Source: Nostoc sp. HK-01 (GTDB lineage Bacteria > Cyanobacteriota > Cyanobacteriia > Cyanobacteriales > Nostocaceae). Taken from it: a DNA stretch of 64,000 nucleotides. The notes under the pieces were generated by a model. It worked only from the letters and a program-made list of their open reading frames with translations, did not search any database and was not told the DNA's origin. Every line of letters begins with the position of its first letter. Within the stretch, counting starts at the first letter, position 1. Below are positions 9,680-17,938 of the stretch, piece by piece. The stretch covers positions 5,381,001 to 5,445,000 of the forward strand of contig AP018318.1 in assembly GCA_003990705.1 (NCBI GenBank). The letters are read 5' to 3'. A program made the position numbers and the translations under genes.

Positions 9680-11068
9680 TTAGTCAAGGTCGTTCATGAA
9701 CATTACTGGTTCATTCTCACGGTCGATACCTTTCTCGAAACCACCAGCAGCAGCACGAGCGCGACCCGCGTGCCACAAGTGACCTACTAGGAAGAAGAAA
9801 CCTAATACGAAGTGAGAAGTAGACAGCCACGCACGGGGAGACACGTAGTTGAATGAGTTGATTTCAGTTGCTACACCACCTACAGAGTTCAAAGAACCCA
9901 GAGGAGCGTGAGTCATGTATTCAGCAGCACGACGAGCTTGCCAAGGCTGAATATCGTTCTTAATTTTTTCGAGGTCAAGACCGTTAGGCCCACGTAGAGG
10001 CTCTAACCAAGGGCCACGGAAATCCCAGAAGCGCATGGTTTCACCACCAAAGATGATTTCACCTGTAGGAGAGCGCATTAAGTATTTACCAAGACCTGTG
10101 GGGCCTTGAGCAGAACCAACGTTAGCACCTAAGCGTTGGTCACGAATCAAGAAGGTTAAAGCTTGTGCTTGAGAAGCTTCAGGGCCTGTGGGGCCGAAGA
10201 ACTCACTGGGGTAAACGGTGTTGTTGTACCAAACCATACAAGAAGCGATGAAGCCCATTAAGGATAATGCGCCCAAGCTGTAGGAAAGGTAAGCTTCACC
10301 AGACCAGATAAAGGCACGACGCGCCCAAGCAAAAGGCTTGGTGAAGATGTGCCAAATACCGCCAGAAATACAAATTAAGGCAATCCAAATATGACCGCCG
10401 ATTACGTCTTCTAAGTTATCGACGCTCACAATCCAACCTTCGCCACCGAAGGGAGATTTAATGAGGTAGCCGAAGATAACTGCTGGGTTCAGAGTTGGAT
10501 TAGTAATGACACGCACATCACCACCACCAGGAGCCCAGGTGTCATAGATACCACCGAAGAACATAGCCTTCAGTACGAGCAATAATGCACCACAGCCCAA
10601 GATAATCAGGTGGAACCCGATGATGTTGGTCATCTTGTTCTTGTCTTTCCAGTCATAACCAAAGAAAGAAGAGTATTCTTCTAAGGTTTCTGGGCCGCGA
10701 ACGGCGTGATATATACCGCCAAAACCCAAGACTGCGGAGGAAATTAAGTGGAGTACACCAACTACAAAGTAGGGGAAGGTGTCGATTACTTCACCACCAG
10801 GGCCTACACCCCAACCTAAAGTAGCGAGGTGAGGCAACAGAATCAAGCCTTGTTCGTACATAGGCTTTTCTGGGATAAAGTGAGCAACTTCAAATAAAGT
10901 CATTGCTCCAGCCCAGAAGACAATCAAGCCAGCATGAGCAACGTGAGCGCCTAGCAGTTTACCAGACAGGTTAATCAAACGGGCGTTACCAGACCACCAG
11001 GCAAAACCTGTTGATTCTATGTCGCGTCCGCCGCCCATGACTGCGGGTCTATTAGAGAGCGTTACCAC
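9680..11068 (-). CDS. psbC: Photosystem II CP43 chlorophyll-binding protein
   Basis: A 462-residue inner antenna protein of photosystem II. It has six membrane helices rich in His ligands for chlorophyll and a large lumenal loop with [14 protein letters not shown], which carries the Glu and Arg known to contact the Mn4CaO5 cluster. Start: GTG at 11068, inside the end of psbD. It gives [14 protein letters not shown] and has a strong Shine-Dalgarno sequence eight bases upstream, also within psbD. A strong terminator follows. The next ATG would give a protein beginning MGGGRDIES, the older annotated start, but the Shine-Dalgarno spacing supports GTG. Confidence 0.98.
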   Translation of the reverse strand: MVTLSNRPAVMGGGRDIESTGFAWWSGNARLINLSGKLLGAHVAHAGLIVFWAGAMTLFEVAHFIPEKPMYEQGLILLPHLATLGWGVGPGGEVIDTFPYFVVGVLHLISSAVLGFGGIYHAVRGPETLEEYSSFFGYDWKDKNKMTNIIGFHLIILGCGALLLVLKAMFFGGIYDTWAPGGGDVRVITNPTLNPAVIFGYLIKSPFGGEGWIVSVDNLEDVIGGHIWIALICISGGIWHIFTKPFAWARRAFIWSGEAYLSYSLGALSLMGFIASCMVWYNNTVYPSEFFGPTGPEASQAQALTFLIRDQRLGANVGSAQGPTGLGKYLMRSPTGEIIFGGETMRFWDFRGPWLEPLRGPNGLDLEKIKNDIQPWQARRAAEYMTHAPLGSLNSVGGVATEINSFNYVSPRAWLSTSHFVLGFFFLVGHLWHAGRARAAAGGFEKGIDRENEPVMFMNDLD

Positions 11069-12110
11069 GAGGTAATACCTCCTCAGGGAATATAAATTGT
11101 TCGTGGGGCTGATCTTGAGGAGCCATCCAAGCGCGGATACCCTCGTTCAGCAAAATGTTTTTGGTATAGAAAGTTTCAAATTCTGGGTCTTCGGCTGCCC
11201 GCAATTCTTGGGAGACGAAGTCATAAGCCCGCAGGTTGAGTGCTAAACCGACAATGCCAACGGCGCTCATCCACAAACCGGTCACTGGTACAAACAACAT
11301 GAAGAAGTGCAACCAGCGTTTGTTGGAGAAGGCAATCCCGAAAATCTGTGACCAGAATCGGTTTGCGGTCACCATTGAATAGGTTTCTTCTGATTGGGTG
11401 GGGTTGAAGGCGCGGAAGGTGTTGGCGGCTTCGCCGTCTTCAAACAAGGTGTTTTCGACTGTGGCACCGTGAATGGCGCACAACAGCGCTCCACCGAGTA
11501 CACCTGCTACTCCCATCATGTGGAAGGGGTTGAGTGTCCAGTTGTGGAACCCTTGCAAGAATAACAAGAACCGGAAGATGGCGGCTACACCAAAGCTGGG
11601 TGCAAAGAACCAAGACGATTGTCCCAAAGGGTACATCAGGAAGACGCTGACGAATACCGCGATTGGTGCTGAGAATGCTAGGGCGTTGTATGGTCGAATG
11701 CCGACTAACCGCGCAATTTCAAATTGCCGCAACATGAAGCCGATTAGTCCAAAGGCTCCGTGTAGCGCTACGAATGGCCATAATCCTCCTAATTGACACC
11801 AACGGGTGAAGTCGCCTTGCGCTTCTGGCCCCCACAACAGCAATAGGGAGTGTCCCATGCTGTCTGCTGGTGTTGATACTGCTACTGTCAGGAAGTTGCA
11901 GCCTTCTAGGTATGATGATGCTAATCCGTGGGTGTACCACGAGGTGACGAAGGTTGTACCGGTTAGCCAACCGCCTAGTGCTAGGAAGGCGCAGGGGAAT
12001 AATAATATTCCTGACCAACCTACGAATACGAAGCGATCGCGCTTTAACCAGTCGTCTAGTACGTCAAACCACCCTCTTCTACTGGGGGCCCGTCCTACTG
12101 CGATGGTCAT
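11052..12110 (-). CDS. psbD: Photosystem II D2 reaction-centre protein
   Basis: A 352-residue protein, the standard D2 length. It has the conserved N-terminus with [21 protein letters not shown], five membrane helices, and the C-terminal [15 protein letters not shown]2 pairs with D1, binds P680 pigments, QA and the non-haem iron. It overlaps psbC by 17 bases, the classic psbDC arrangement, so the two are co-transcribed. Upstream lies a leader of over 400 bases with hairpins. A cyanobacterial genome usually has a second, unlinked psbD; none is in this window. Confidence 0.98.
   Translation of the reverse strand: MTIAVGRAPSRRGWFDVLDDWLKRDRFVFVGWSGILLFPCAFLALGGWLTGTTFVTSWYTHGLASSYLEGCNFLTVAVSTPADSMGHSLLLLWGPEAQGDFTRWCQLGGLWPFVALHGAFGLIGFMLRQFEIARLVGIRPYNALAFSAPIAVFVSVFLMYPLGQSSWFFAPSFGVAAIFRFLLFLQGFHNWTLNPFHMMGVAGVLGGALLCAIHGATVENTLFEDGEAANTFRAFNPTQSEETYSMVTANRFWSQIFGIAFSNKRWLHFFMLFVPVTGLWMSAVGIVGLALNLRAYDFVSQELRAAEDPEFETFYTKNILLNEGIRAWMAPQDQPHEQFIFPEEVLPRGNAL
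11077..11084 (-). promoter_or_regulatory. Ribosome binding site of psbC inside psbD
   Basis: GAGGAGGT on the - strand, eight bases before the psbC GTG. It encodes Glu-Glu-Val near the D2 C-terminus, so the same bases are both coding and initiation signal. This decides the psbC start. Confidence 0.85.
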
Positions 12111-12558
12111 CGGACTAAAATCCTCTTTTTACTAAAAATTTCAACGCTTTTGAGGAATAAACGTTTTTTTGACAGTCTCAGCTGCTTTCGGGCTACTGAG
12201 TTTCTGAGAGCTTGCCGCCTCAGTAAGTTGGCTTTTCTCAGGCTTATGCCATTACACGTACCATTGGCTAGTAACCTAGCTTGTGGTAACTTAATGATCC
12301 TTAACTTATCACATTAGTTCGGTTTTTTGCCCGAACTACGCAGGGAAATCCTGTATTGATCACAAACCTATTAAATAATATGAATATCAGAATTTTTACA
12401 ATCTGACACAACTTTTCTCAGAAATCTCAAAATTTAGGGAGTGGGAAGAAGGCAGGGGAGCATACTTCGACTGCGCTCAGTAAGCAGGGGGGCAGGGATT
12501 AAGGGAGAATAGTTATTGATGATTGATTAGGCAAGAAATCACAGGCGAAGGTAGTTCT
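12111..12558. promoter_or_regulatory. psbDC leader/promoter region and ycf4 upstream DNA
   Basis: Divergent spacer of ~450 bases. On the psbD side there is a possible stem between TACTGAG (12194-12200) and CTCAGTA (12219-12225), and a clear 8-bp hairpin TAGTTCGG (12315-12322) with CCGAACTA (12331-12338). These would lie in the psbDC leader RNA. Nearer ycf4 a G-rich low-complexity stretch (~12430-12500) looks like a dispersed repeat fragment. Promoter boxes cannot be assigned with confidence. Confidence 0.5.
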
Positions 12559-13155
12559 ATGACGGCATCAACAACAATTAACAAAGGCGATTCACCAAAT
12601 GGCGATCGCTCTTCTACGAGTGTTTTACATCAAAAAGTTCTTGGTTCTCGTCGGTTGAGTAACTACTGGTGGGCAACTGTCGTGACTTTAGGTGCCACAG
12701 GCTTTTTGTTGGCAGGCATATCTAGTTATTTAAAAATCAATTTACTATTAGTCACCGATCCTACTCAACTAGTGTTCGTACCCCAAGGGTTAGTAATGGG
12801 ATTGTACGGCACTGCTGGTGTACTTTTAGCTCTTTATCTGTGGCTAATGATTTTATTGGATGTGGGTGGTGGCTACAACGATTTTAACCAAGAAACTGGT
12901 ACCCTTAAAATCTTTCGGTGGGGATTTCCCGGCAAAAATCGGCGCATTGAAATTGATGCTCGCATCCGCGATGTGCAATCTGTACGGCTGGAAATTAAAG
13001 AGGGTTTAAATCCGCGGCGTGCAGTTTACCTACGCCTTAAAGGTCGACGAGATGTTCCTTTAACCAGAGTGGGACAACCACTATCTTTGACGGAAATAGA
13101 AACAAAAGGTGCAGAGTTAGCCCGCTTTTTGCAAGTACCTTTGGAAGGACTTTAA
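12559..13155 (+). CDS. ycf4: Photosystem I assembly protein Ycf4
   Basis: A 198-residue protein with a hydrophilic N-terminus, two membrane helices (WWATVVTLGATGFLLAGI and LVMGLYGTAGVLLALYLW) joined by a short loop, and a soluble C-terminal domain with FRWGFPGKNRRIEI and IEIDARIRDVQSVRLEIKEG, all hallmarks of Ycf4. It acts at the thylakoid membrane as a scaffold in photosystem I assembly. ATG at 12559 is chosen over the upstream in-frame TTG at 12523 because the family begins close to MTAS and a purine-rich AGGCGAAGGTAG precedes it. Confidence 0.95.
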   Translation: MTASTTINKGDSPNGDRSSTSVLHQKVLGSRRLSNYWWATVVTLGATGFLLAGISSYLKINLLLVTDPTQLVFVPQGLVMGLYGTAGVLLALYLWLMILLDVGGGYNDFNQETGTLKIFRWGFPGKNRRIEIDARIRDVQSVRLEIKEGLNPRRAVYLRLKGRRDVPLTRVGQPLSLTEIETKGAELARFLQVPLEGL

Positions 13156-13160
13156 TTGAA

Positions 13161-13329
13161 GTTAAAAGTAGAAAGGCAAAAGTTAAAAGAAAATAATTTT
13201 TTGCCCTTCGGGTGCGCCATTTGACGACAGTTGCCTCAAGTCGGGAGACCCGCCTAAAGCACTGTCTCCTTTATGCCGGGAAACCCGTCCACCGCAATGG
13301 CTTACTTTTTACTTTTACCTTTTAACTTT
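13161..13329. repeat. Repeat element bounded by inverted 7-bp tandem tracts
   Basis: Four heptamers of GTTAAAA type at 13161-13188 and four heptamers of TTACTTT/TAACTTT type at 13302-13329 face each other. They enclose ~113 bases of GC-richer DNA containing GGGAGACCCGCC and GGGAAACCCGTCC, similar to dispersed Nostocales repeats. It fills the ycf4-cyclophilin spacer. Confidence 0.55.
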
Positions 13330-13376
13330 ATTCACTTGAGAGGATAAGATACTCTGGTTGAGTCAGTACCTGAAAA

Positions 13377-14165
13377 ATGCGGTTAAAAGTGACAAAATTT
13401 TTAGTTACGTTTTTGATGGTTGCGGCTTTAATGTTGGGAGGATGTTCCACACAGCAAGTTGGCTCTAACTCCTCTTCTCCAGCAACAACTTCTCCATCAA
13501 GTACTACAACAACTACTGAAGCAACGTCTGTATCTGAAACAACAAGTGAGAGTATCCCAGGAATGAACAATTTACCACGGCTCGAAGGTAAAGCTACTGT
13601 GGTGATGACGGTGAAAGGTTCACCAATCACTATCGAAGTAGATGGCACAAATGCACCCATTACAGCCGGTAACTTTGTCGATTTAGTCCAAAAAGGCGTG
13701 TACGATGGGTTGGCATTCCATCGAGTAGTGCGCGATCCGCAACCGTTTGTTGTTCAAGGTGGCGATCCCCAAGGGAAAGATCCAAAATTTCCAGCCAGTA
13801 GATTAGGCACAGGCGGTTATATTGATCCCAAAACTGGCACCGAACGCTATATACCTTTAGAAATCAAACCCAAAGGTGAAGCCAGCCCAATTTACAGTAA
13901 AACATTTGAAATGGCTAGGGTAACTACAACACCCGAATTAACCCATAAACAAGGCGCGATCGCAATGGCGCGATCGCAACAACCAGACTCAGCTTCTTCA
14001 CAGTTTTATTTTGCATTAGCTGATTTGGGTTTTCTTGATGGTAACTACGCTGTATTTGGCTATGTCACCCAAGGTTTTGATGTAGTGAACAAAATTCAGC
14101 AGGGCGATCGCATTGATTCTGCTAAAGTCACTCAAGGCGCAGAAAATCTGAAAGTTCCTCAATAA
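13377..14165 (+). CDS. Cyclophilin-type peptidyl-prolyl isomerase, lipoprotein
   Basis: A 262-residue protein with a lipoprotein signal peptide ([17 protein letters not shown], lipobox LGGC with Cys about residue 22), a Ser/Thr-rich linker, and a cyclophilin domain from about residue 70. Signature segments are [20 protein letters not shown] (catalytic Arg in FHRV), QGGDPQG and [24 protein letters not shown]. It should catalyse cis-trans isomerisation of prolyl bonds in exported proteins while anchored to a membrane. Start: ATG at 13377 directly before the signal peptide. Its 3' end runs into a palindromic repeat that could act as terminator. Confidence 0.93.
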   Translation: MRLKVTKFLVTFLMVAALMLGGCSTQQVGSNSSSPATTSPSSTTTTTEATSVSETTSESIPGMNNLPRLEGKATVVMTVKGSPITIEVDGTNAPITAGNFVDLVQKGVYDGLAFHRVVRDPQPFVVQGGDPQGKDPKFPASRLGTGGYIDPKTGTERYIPLEIKPKGEASPIYSKTFEMARVTTTPELTHKQGAIAMARSQQPDSASSQFYFALADLGFLDGNYAVFGYVTQGFDVVNKIQQGDRIDSAKVTQGAENLKVPQ

Positions 14166-14176
14166 ATCAATGTTTA

Positions 14177-14255
14177 GATCCCCCCAACCCCCCTTAATAA
14201 GGGGGGCTAAGAGACTCTTTAAAGTCCCCCTTTTTAAGGGGGATTTAGGGGGATC
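14177..14255. repeat. Dispersed palindromic GATCCCCC repeat
   Basis: A 79-base element bounded by GATCCCCCC and GGGGGATC with two internal hairpins: CCCCCCTTAATAAGGGGGG and CCCCCTTTTTAAGGGGG. This C-rich/G-rich symmetrical element is common in Nostocales spacers. It lies between the convergent cyclophilin and LRR-Roc genes and may end transcription from both. Confidence 0.7.
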
Positions 14256-14259
14256 AAGT

Positions 14260-17124
14260 TTATTTATTCCCTTTAAATGACTCAATCAGATTTCCAATTA
14301 AAGGAAACTGTTTGATTACTCTTACTGTTAAATCTACAAACCCTTTCTCAGAAAGGCGCTCGTCTTGTCGCAGTTGCAGAACGCCAATTAAGATAATAAA
14401 TATAGCTGTACCAATAATACTTAAAGCTAAATAATGAAATGGTAGTAAACCACCTAAAGCTGCAATAAAGGTGAATACAACTACAAATACAAATAAATAA
14501 AACATTCCATTTCTAAAAGCCCAAGGTAGTGTAACTTGAGCTTCTTCTTTTTTTGGTTTCTCTGGCATAACTTGATCTGGTTTTTGGTTTATAGTAATAT
14601 TTACGTTACTTCCTGGAAAGCTGAAAGAAGAATTAGAACTAGAATCTCTACCTTTGTGTTTTTCTAATTCTCTCCTATCCATCACGTCGTCAATTAAGCT
14701 CAAAACGTTGACTGTTTCATAAGGTGGTTTGTCACATTCAATCTGGTATTTCTGATTGACAAAACGCTGTCGCAGATTCTCAAATTTATAAAAGTGAGGT
14801 TCTTGATGATCTTTGCAGGTGACACAATTGCAGGGAATCAATTTATCGTACTTCAGCCGCTTATAGAGTTCATGAATTTCATCTAGTTTATCTGTAACTG
14901 TTCTCATCACATCTCTTTTATGTTTACCTGCGACTCGAATGTTAATTTCTCGCTTGTCGGAATATTCAATTACCTCTGCTTTGGTTTCGTCTTTGCTGAG
15001 AATAACACCGCTTTTCCAGACAATTTGTTGCTGATTTACCACATCAATTAAGTTGTGTATGGCAACAATAAACTGAGTGATGATACCTTTGGGCATGAAG
15101 TCGTAGTTGGCGTAGCGGAGGATAAGATTATTTGTTTCCTCCCATTTATATTGCGGTTGTTTTGCTGTTAACAGTTGTGGTGCGATGTAGGTTTGAGGAT
15201 GTTGAGGAATTTCGTAACATAGCTTGAAATTGATCATCAATTGCAAGAGTTCATTTTGCTTTTGGTCATATTCTTGCTCCTGCCAAATTTTTCTTAAGTC
15301 TTCCCAGGTGAATTTGCCCAAGTTGTTAATTACCTGGGGATCGTCTAAAACTCTGTAAACTGCATCAGTACCCCACTTGGGTTTGAGGATCAGAGTCTTT
15401 TCTAATATGCGGTCATTTTGAAAGTGCAAGCAAACTCCTAAATCATGGAGATAACCACTTAACTGCAATTTATCTTCATGTCTGGTAAAACCATTGTGCT
15501 GGCAGATGTCGAGATATTCATCCAAGCTGATGTAATTGCGTGGATCACTTTCTAAAGCTTCTCTAACTTTCACCCAAGTTTGAGGTAGTGGTGTACCTAG
15601 ATGAGATAGGGAACTAATATAAAACTTGATTTTTTGAATGACATTTTTTAAATATTGGTCGTTTTTAGCTAGGTTGGTTGCTAAAATTTCCTTGAGGTTA
15701 TTAAATTGCCCTCGTAATTGTAGTTCATTAATCTCTCGTGATCTATCACCCTTCTCATTGTTGATAATTAGCACTGGGCTGCTATCACTGAGTAATTCCA
15801 CCACATTTAGCCAGTAGTAAAAATCAGTGTCTTCTTTGCGATTGTCTGCTACTAAAACATAGAGAGAACGTTTAGTGAGAAAAAATTGGTGGGTGGTATG
15901 ATAAATTTCTTGCCCGCCAAAATCCCAAATGTTGACTCGAAATTCTCGCCCGTTTTCCATTGGGAAATCCCACTGTATCACCTCAATTCCCTTAGTAGAG
16001 TCGTCTTTTTGAAGTTGATAATTTTGGTCTTTAATCTTATTGGCTAGTGTTGTCTTACCTGCGCCGCCTTCACCAACTATGAGTAACTTGGCTTCATACA
16101 GCTTATCTGTACCTTCCTCCAGTTGGCGGAAATAATCTCTAATCGCTTCAACACCTTTCGCAGCAATTTCTAGCGGTGGCGTTTCGATGGGGTTGCCTTT
16201 TAAATCCAGGGTGGTAAGTTGTGGCAAACGGATGATTTCTTCTGGCAGTGCGGTGATTTGGTTGTTGCTTAAATCCAGGGAGGTGAGTTTTTGTAGACGG
16301 GCGATCCCTTCTGGCAGTGTCTTGATTTGGTTGCTGCTTAAATTCAGGGAGGTAAGTTTTTGTAGACGGGCGATCCCTTCTGGCAGTGTCGTGATTTTGT
16401 TGCTGCTTAAATTCAGGAAGGTGAGTTGTTGCAGACGGGCTATCGCTTCTGGCAGTGTCGTGATTTTGTTGCTGTGTAAATACAGGGTGGTGAGTTGTTG
16501 CAGACGGGTGATCGCTTCTGGCAGTGTCTTGATTTGGTTGCTGCTTAAATTCAGGAAGGTGAGTTGTTGCAGACGGGTGATCGCTTCTGGCAGTGTCGTG
16601 ATTTTGTTGCTGTGTAAATACAGGGTGGTGAGTTGTTGCAGACGGGTGATCGCTTCTGGCAGTGTCGTGATTTGATTGTTGCTTAAACCCAGGGTGGTGA
16701 GTTGTTGCAGACGGGTGATCGCTTCTGGCAGTGTCGTGATTTGGTTGCTGCTTAAATTCAGGAAGGTGAGTTGTTGCAGACGGGTGATCGCTTTTGGCAG
16801 TGTCGTGATTTTGTTGCCACTTAAATACAGGGTGGTGAGTTGTTGCAGACGGGCGATCGCTTCTGGCAGTGTCGTGATTCGGTTGAAGATTAAATTCAGG
16901 TTGGTGAGTTGTGGCAAAAGGGCGATTCCTTCTGGCAGTGTGGTGATTTGGTTGAAGCTTAAATTCAATACCTCCAACCATTTCAGTTCAAACACCTCAG
17001 CCGGAACCTCGGTTAATTTTTCCTTGTCATCAGTATGCCAATCATTGCTTAAATCTAATTCTTTAAGCCTGTTCTTTTTCACTTCGCAGATTTTTTTAAG
17101 AAAACGTTGAGGCGTTTCTGCCAT
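14260..17124 (-). CDS. LRR-Roc-COR GTPase with C-terminal membrane anchor
   Basis: About 954 residues. There are 12 leucine-rich repeats of 23 residues (about 50-325, pattern LTxLxLxxNxITTLPEAIxRLQQ). A Roc GTPase domain follows: P-loop GEGGAGKT at 351-358, switch DFGGQE at 401-406, and a non-canonical G4 as NEKGD. Next come a COR-like region, a CxCxxC...H cluster (PCNCVTCKDHQEPH), and two predicted membrane helices near 873-890 and 897-918. Roc-COR proteins are dimeric GTP-regulated switches; the partner is unknown. ATG at 17124 is preferred over the in-frame GTG at 17136 because AGGTGA lies 9-14 bases upstream. The near-identity of the repeats at DNA level points to recent expansion. Confidence 0.92.
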   Translation of the reverse strand: MAETPQRFLKKICEVKKNRLKELDLSNDWHTDDKEKLTEVPAEVFELKWLEVLNLSFNQITTLPEGIALLPQLTNLNLIFNRITTLPEAIARLQQLTTLYLSGNKITTLPKAITRLQQLTFLNLSSNQITTLPEAITRLQQLTTLGLSNNQITTLPEAITRLQQLTTLYLHSNKITTLPEAITRLQQLTFLNLSSNQIKTLPEAITRLQQLTTLYLHSNKITTLPEAIARLQQLTFLNLSSNKITTLPEGIARLQKLTSLNLSSNQIKTLPEGIARLQKLTSLDLSNNQITALPEEIIRLPQLTTLDLKGNPIETPPLEIAAKGVEAIRDYFRQLEEGTDKLYEAKLLIVGEGGAGKTTLANKIKDQNYQLQKDDSTKGIEVIQWDFPMENGREFRVNIWDFGGQEIYHTTHQFFLTKRSLYVLVADNRKEDTDFYYWLNVVELLSDSSPVLIINNEKGDRSREINELQLRGQFNNLKEILATNLAKNDQYLKNVIQKIKFYISSLSHLGTPLPQTWVKVREALESDPRNYISLDEYLDICQHNGFTRHEDKLQLSGYLHDLGVCLHFQNDRILEKTLILKPKWGTDAVYRVLDDPQVINNLGKFTWEDLRKIWQEQEYDQKQNELLQLMINFKLCYEIPQHPQTYIAPQLLTAKQPQYKWEETNNLILRYANYDFMPKGIITQFIVAIHNLIDVVNQQQIVWKSGVILSKDETKAEVIEYSDKREINIRVAGKHKRDVMRTVTDKLDEIHELYKRLKYDKLIPCNCVTCKDHQEPHFYKFENLRQRFVNQKYQIECDKPPYETVNVLSLIDDVMDRRELEKHKGRDSSSNSSFSFPGSNVNITINQKPDQVMPEKPKKEEAQVTLPWAFRNGMFYLFVFVVVFTFIAALGGLLPFHYLALSIIGTAIFIILIGVLQLRQDERLSEKGFVDLTVRVIKQFPLIGNLIESFKGNK
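16150..16977 (-). repeat. 69-bp tandem repeats encoding LRR units
   Basis: Twelve 69-bp units, one per 23-residue LRR. The central units are nearly identical at DNA level. A higher-order 138-bp period is visible (units LTTLYLHSN.. then LTFLNLSSN.. recur). The units have no stops in several other frames, which produces long spurious antisense frames. Confidence 0.9.
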
Positions 17125-17284
17125 ACTGAGGTTCACCTATCAACAATAATTATGATTTTATGCCCCTGAATGGCTCGACAATCTCATAGCCATTCCCCAT
17201 GCCATATCACACTACATGAGTATTAATAGATTCTACGTAATTGCTGATAAAGAATTTATCATTATAAATTTGCAAATCGCAGGT
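17125..17284. promoter_or_regulatory. Upstream region of the LRR-Roc gene
   Basis: About 160 AT-rich bases between the GTPase start and the 21-bp array. They presumably hold its promoter; no clear boxes can be assigned. Confidence 0.3.
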
Positions 17285-17585
17285 GAGTAGTTATGACTAG
17301 TAAATGAGTCTTGAATACTCGTGGACGAGTCTTTGATACTCGTGAATGAGTATATTTTGCTCATGAATGAGTCTTGAATACTCGCTGGCGAGTCTTTGAT
17401 ACTCGTGAACGAGTCTTGAATACTTGCTGGCGAGTCTTTGATACTTGTGAATGAGTATATTTTGCTCATTAATCAGTCTTTGATACTCACGGACAAGTCT
17501 TTGATATTCGTGAATGAGTATATTTTGCTCATTAATCAGTCTTTGATACTCACGGACGAGTCTTTGATATTTGCGAATGAGATAT
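17285..17585. repeat. 21-bp minisatellite array, ~14 units
   Basis: Fourteen units in exact 21-bp register from 17285 to 17578, plus a partial unit. Most units look like GAGTCTTTGATACTCGTGAAC; every few units a variant GAGTATATTTTGCTCATTAAT appears. Many units hold a short inverted repeat across the junction (ACTCGTGAACGAGT). Since 21 is a multiple of three, frames stay open on both strands and give heptapeptide-repeat ORFs, which I treat as spurious. There are no spacers between units, so it is not a CRISPR. Confidence 0.9.
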
Positions 17586-17652
17586 CAAACAATTTCACCG
17601 CGAATAAAATTCTCTTTTTGCTAATTTACGCGGTGTGCAACTTTATTTGAAA

Positions 17653-17787
17653 CCTAACCCCCAACCCCTTCCCTACCAGGGAAGGGGAGTAATACTCAAA
17701 GCCTCTCTCCGCTGCGGGGAGCCAGTGCGTTGCAGGGGGAACTCCCGTTGTAGCAACTGGTGTGAGAGGTTTGGAGAGGGGTTTTGA
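17653..17787. repeat. Composite palindromic repeat
   Basis: It begins with a perfect 10-bp stem CCCCTTCCCT/AGGGAAGGGG around a 3-base loop (17665-17687). Then CCTCTCTCCG pairs with a distal GGAGAGGGG, and between these a nested element GCCAGTGCGTTGC...GCAACTGGTG (17721-17762) is inserted. The nested element recurs near 58594. Confidence 0.65.
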
Positions 17788-17938
17788 GAATAAGTCGTCG
17801 CACATCGCGTTAATTTTATGATTGACACACTCGCCACGAAACTCAAACTTAGCGGTATGCGCGAGATAAATTAAACTGGTAACGAAACTCAAACTTAGTG
17901 CGATCGCTTTCCTACAACAGACATGATATAAATTTGGC

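Noticed and set aside
11473-12135. Antisense frames over psbD
   Set aside because: psbD is an unmistakable 352-residue D2 protein; the antisense frames show no protein-like features.
16148-16981. Long open frames in other registers across the LRR region (277 residues on -, others on +)
   Set aside because: They arise because the 69-bp unit lacks stops in several frames; the sequences are low-complexity and resemble nothing, while the LRR frame is a clear protein.
17285-17585. CRISPR array
   Set aside because: The units are contiguous 21-mers without unique spacers, and no cas genes are near.
17233-17650. Heptapeptide-repeat ORFs on both strands
   Set aside because: They are by-products of the in-phase 21-bp array, with no ribosome-binding site and no domain.
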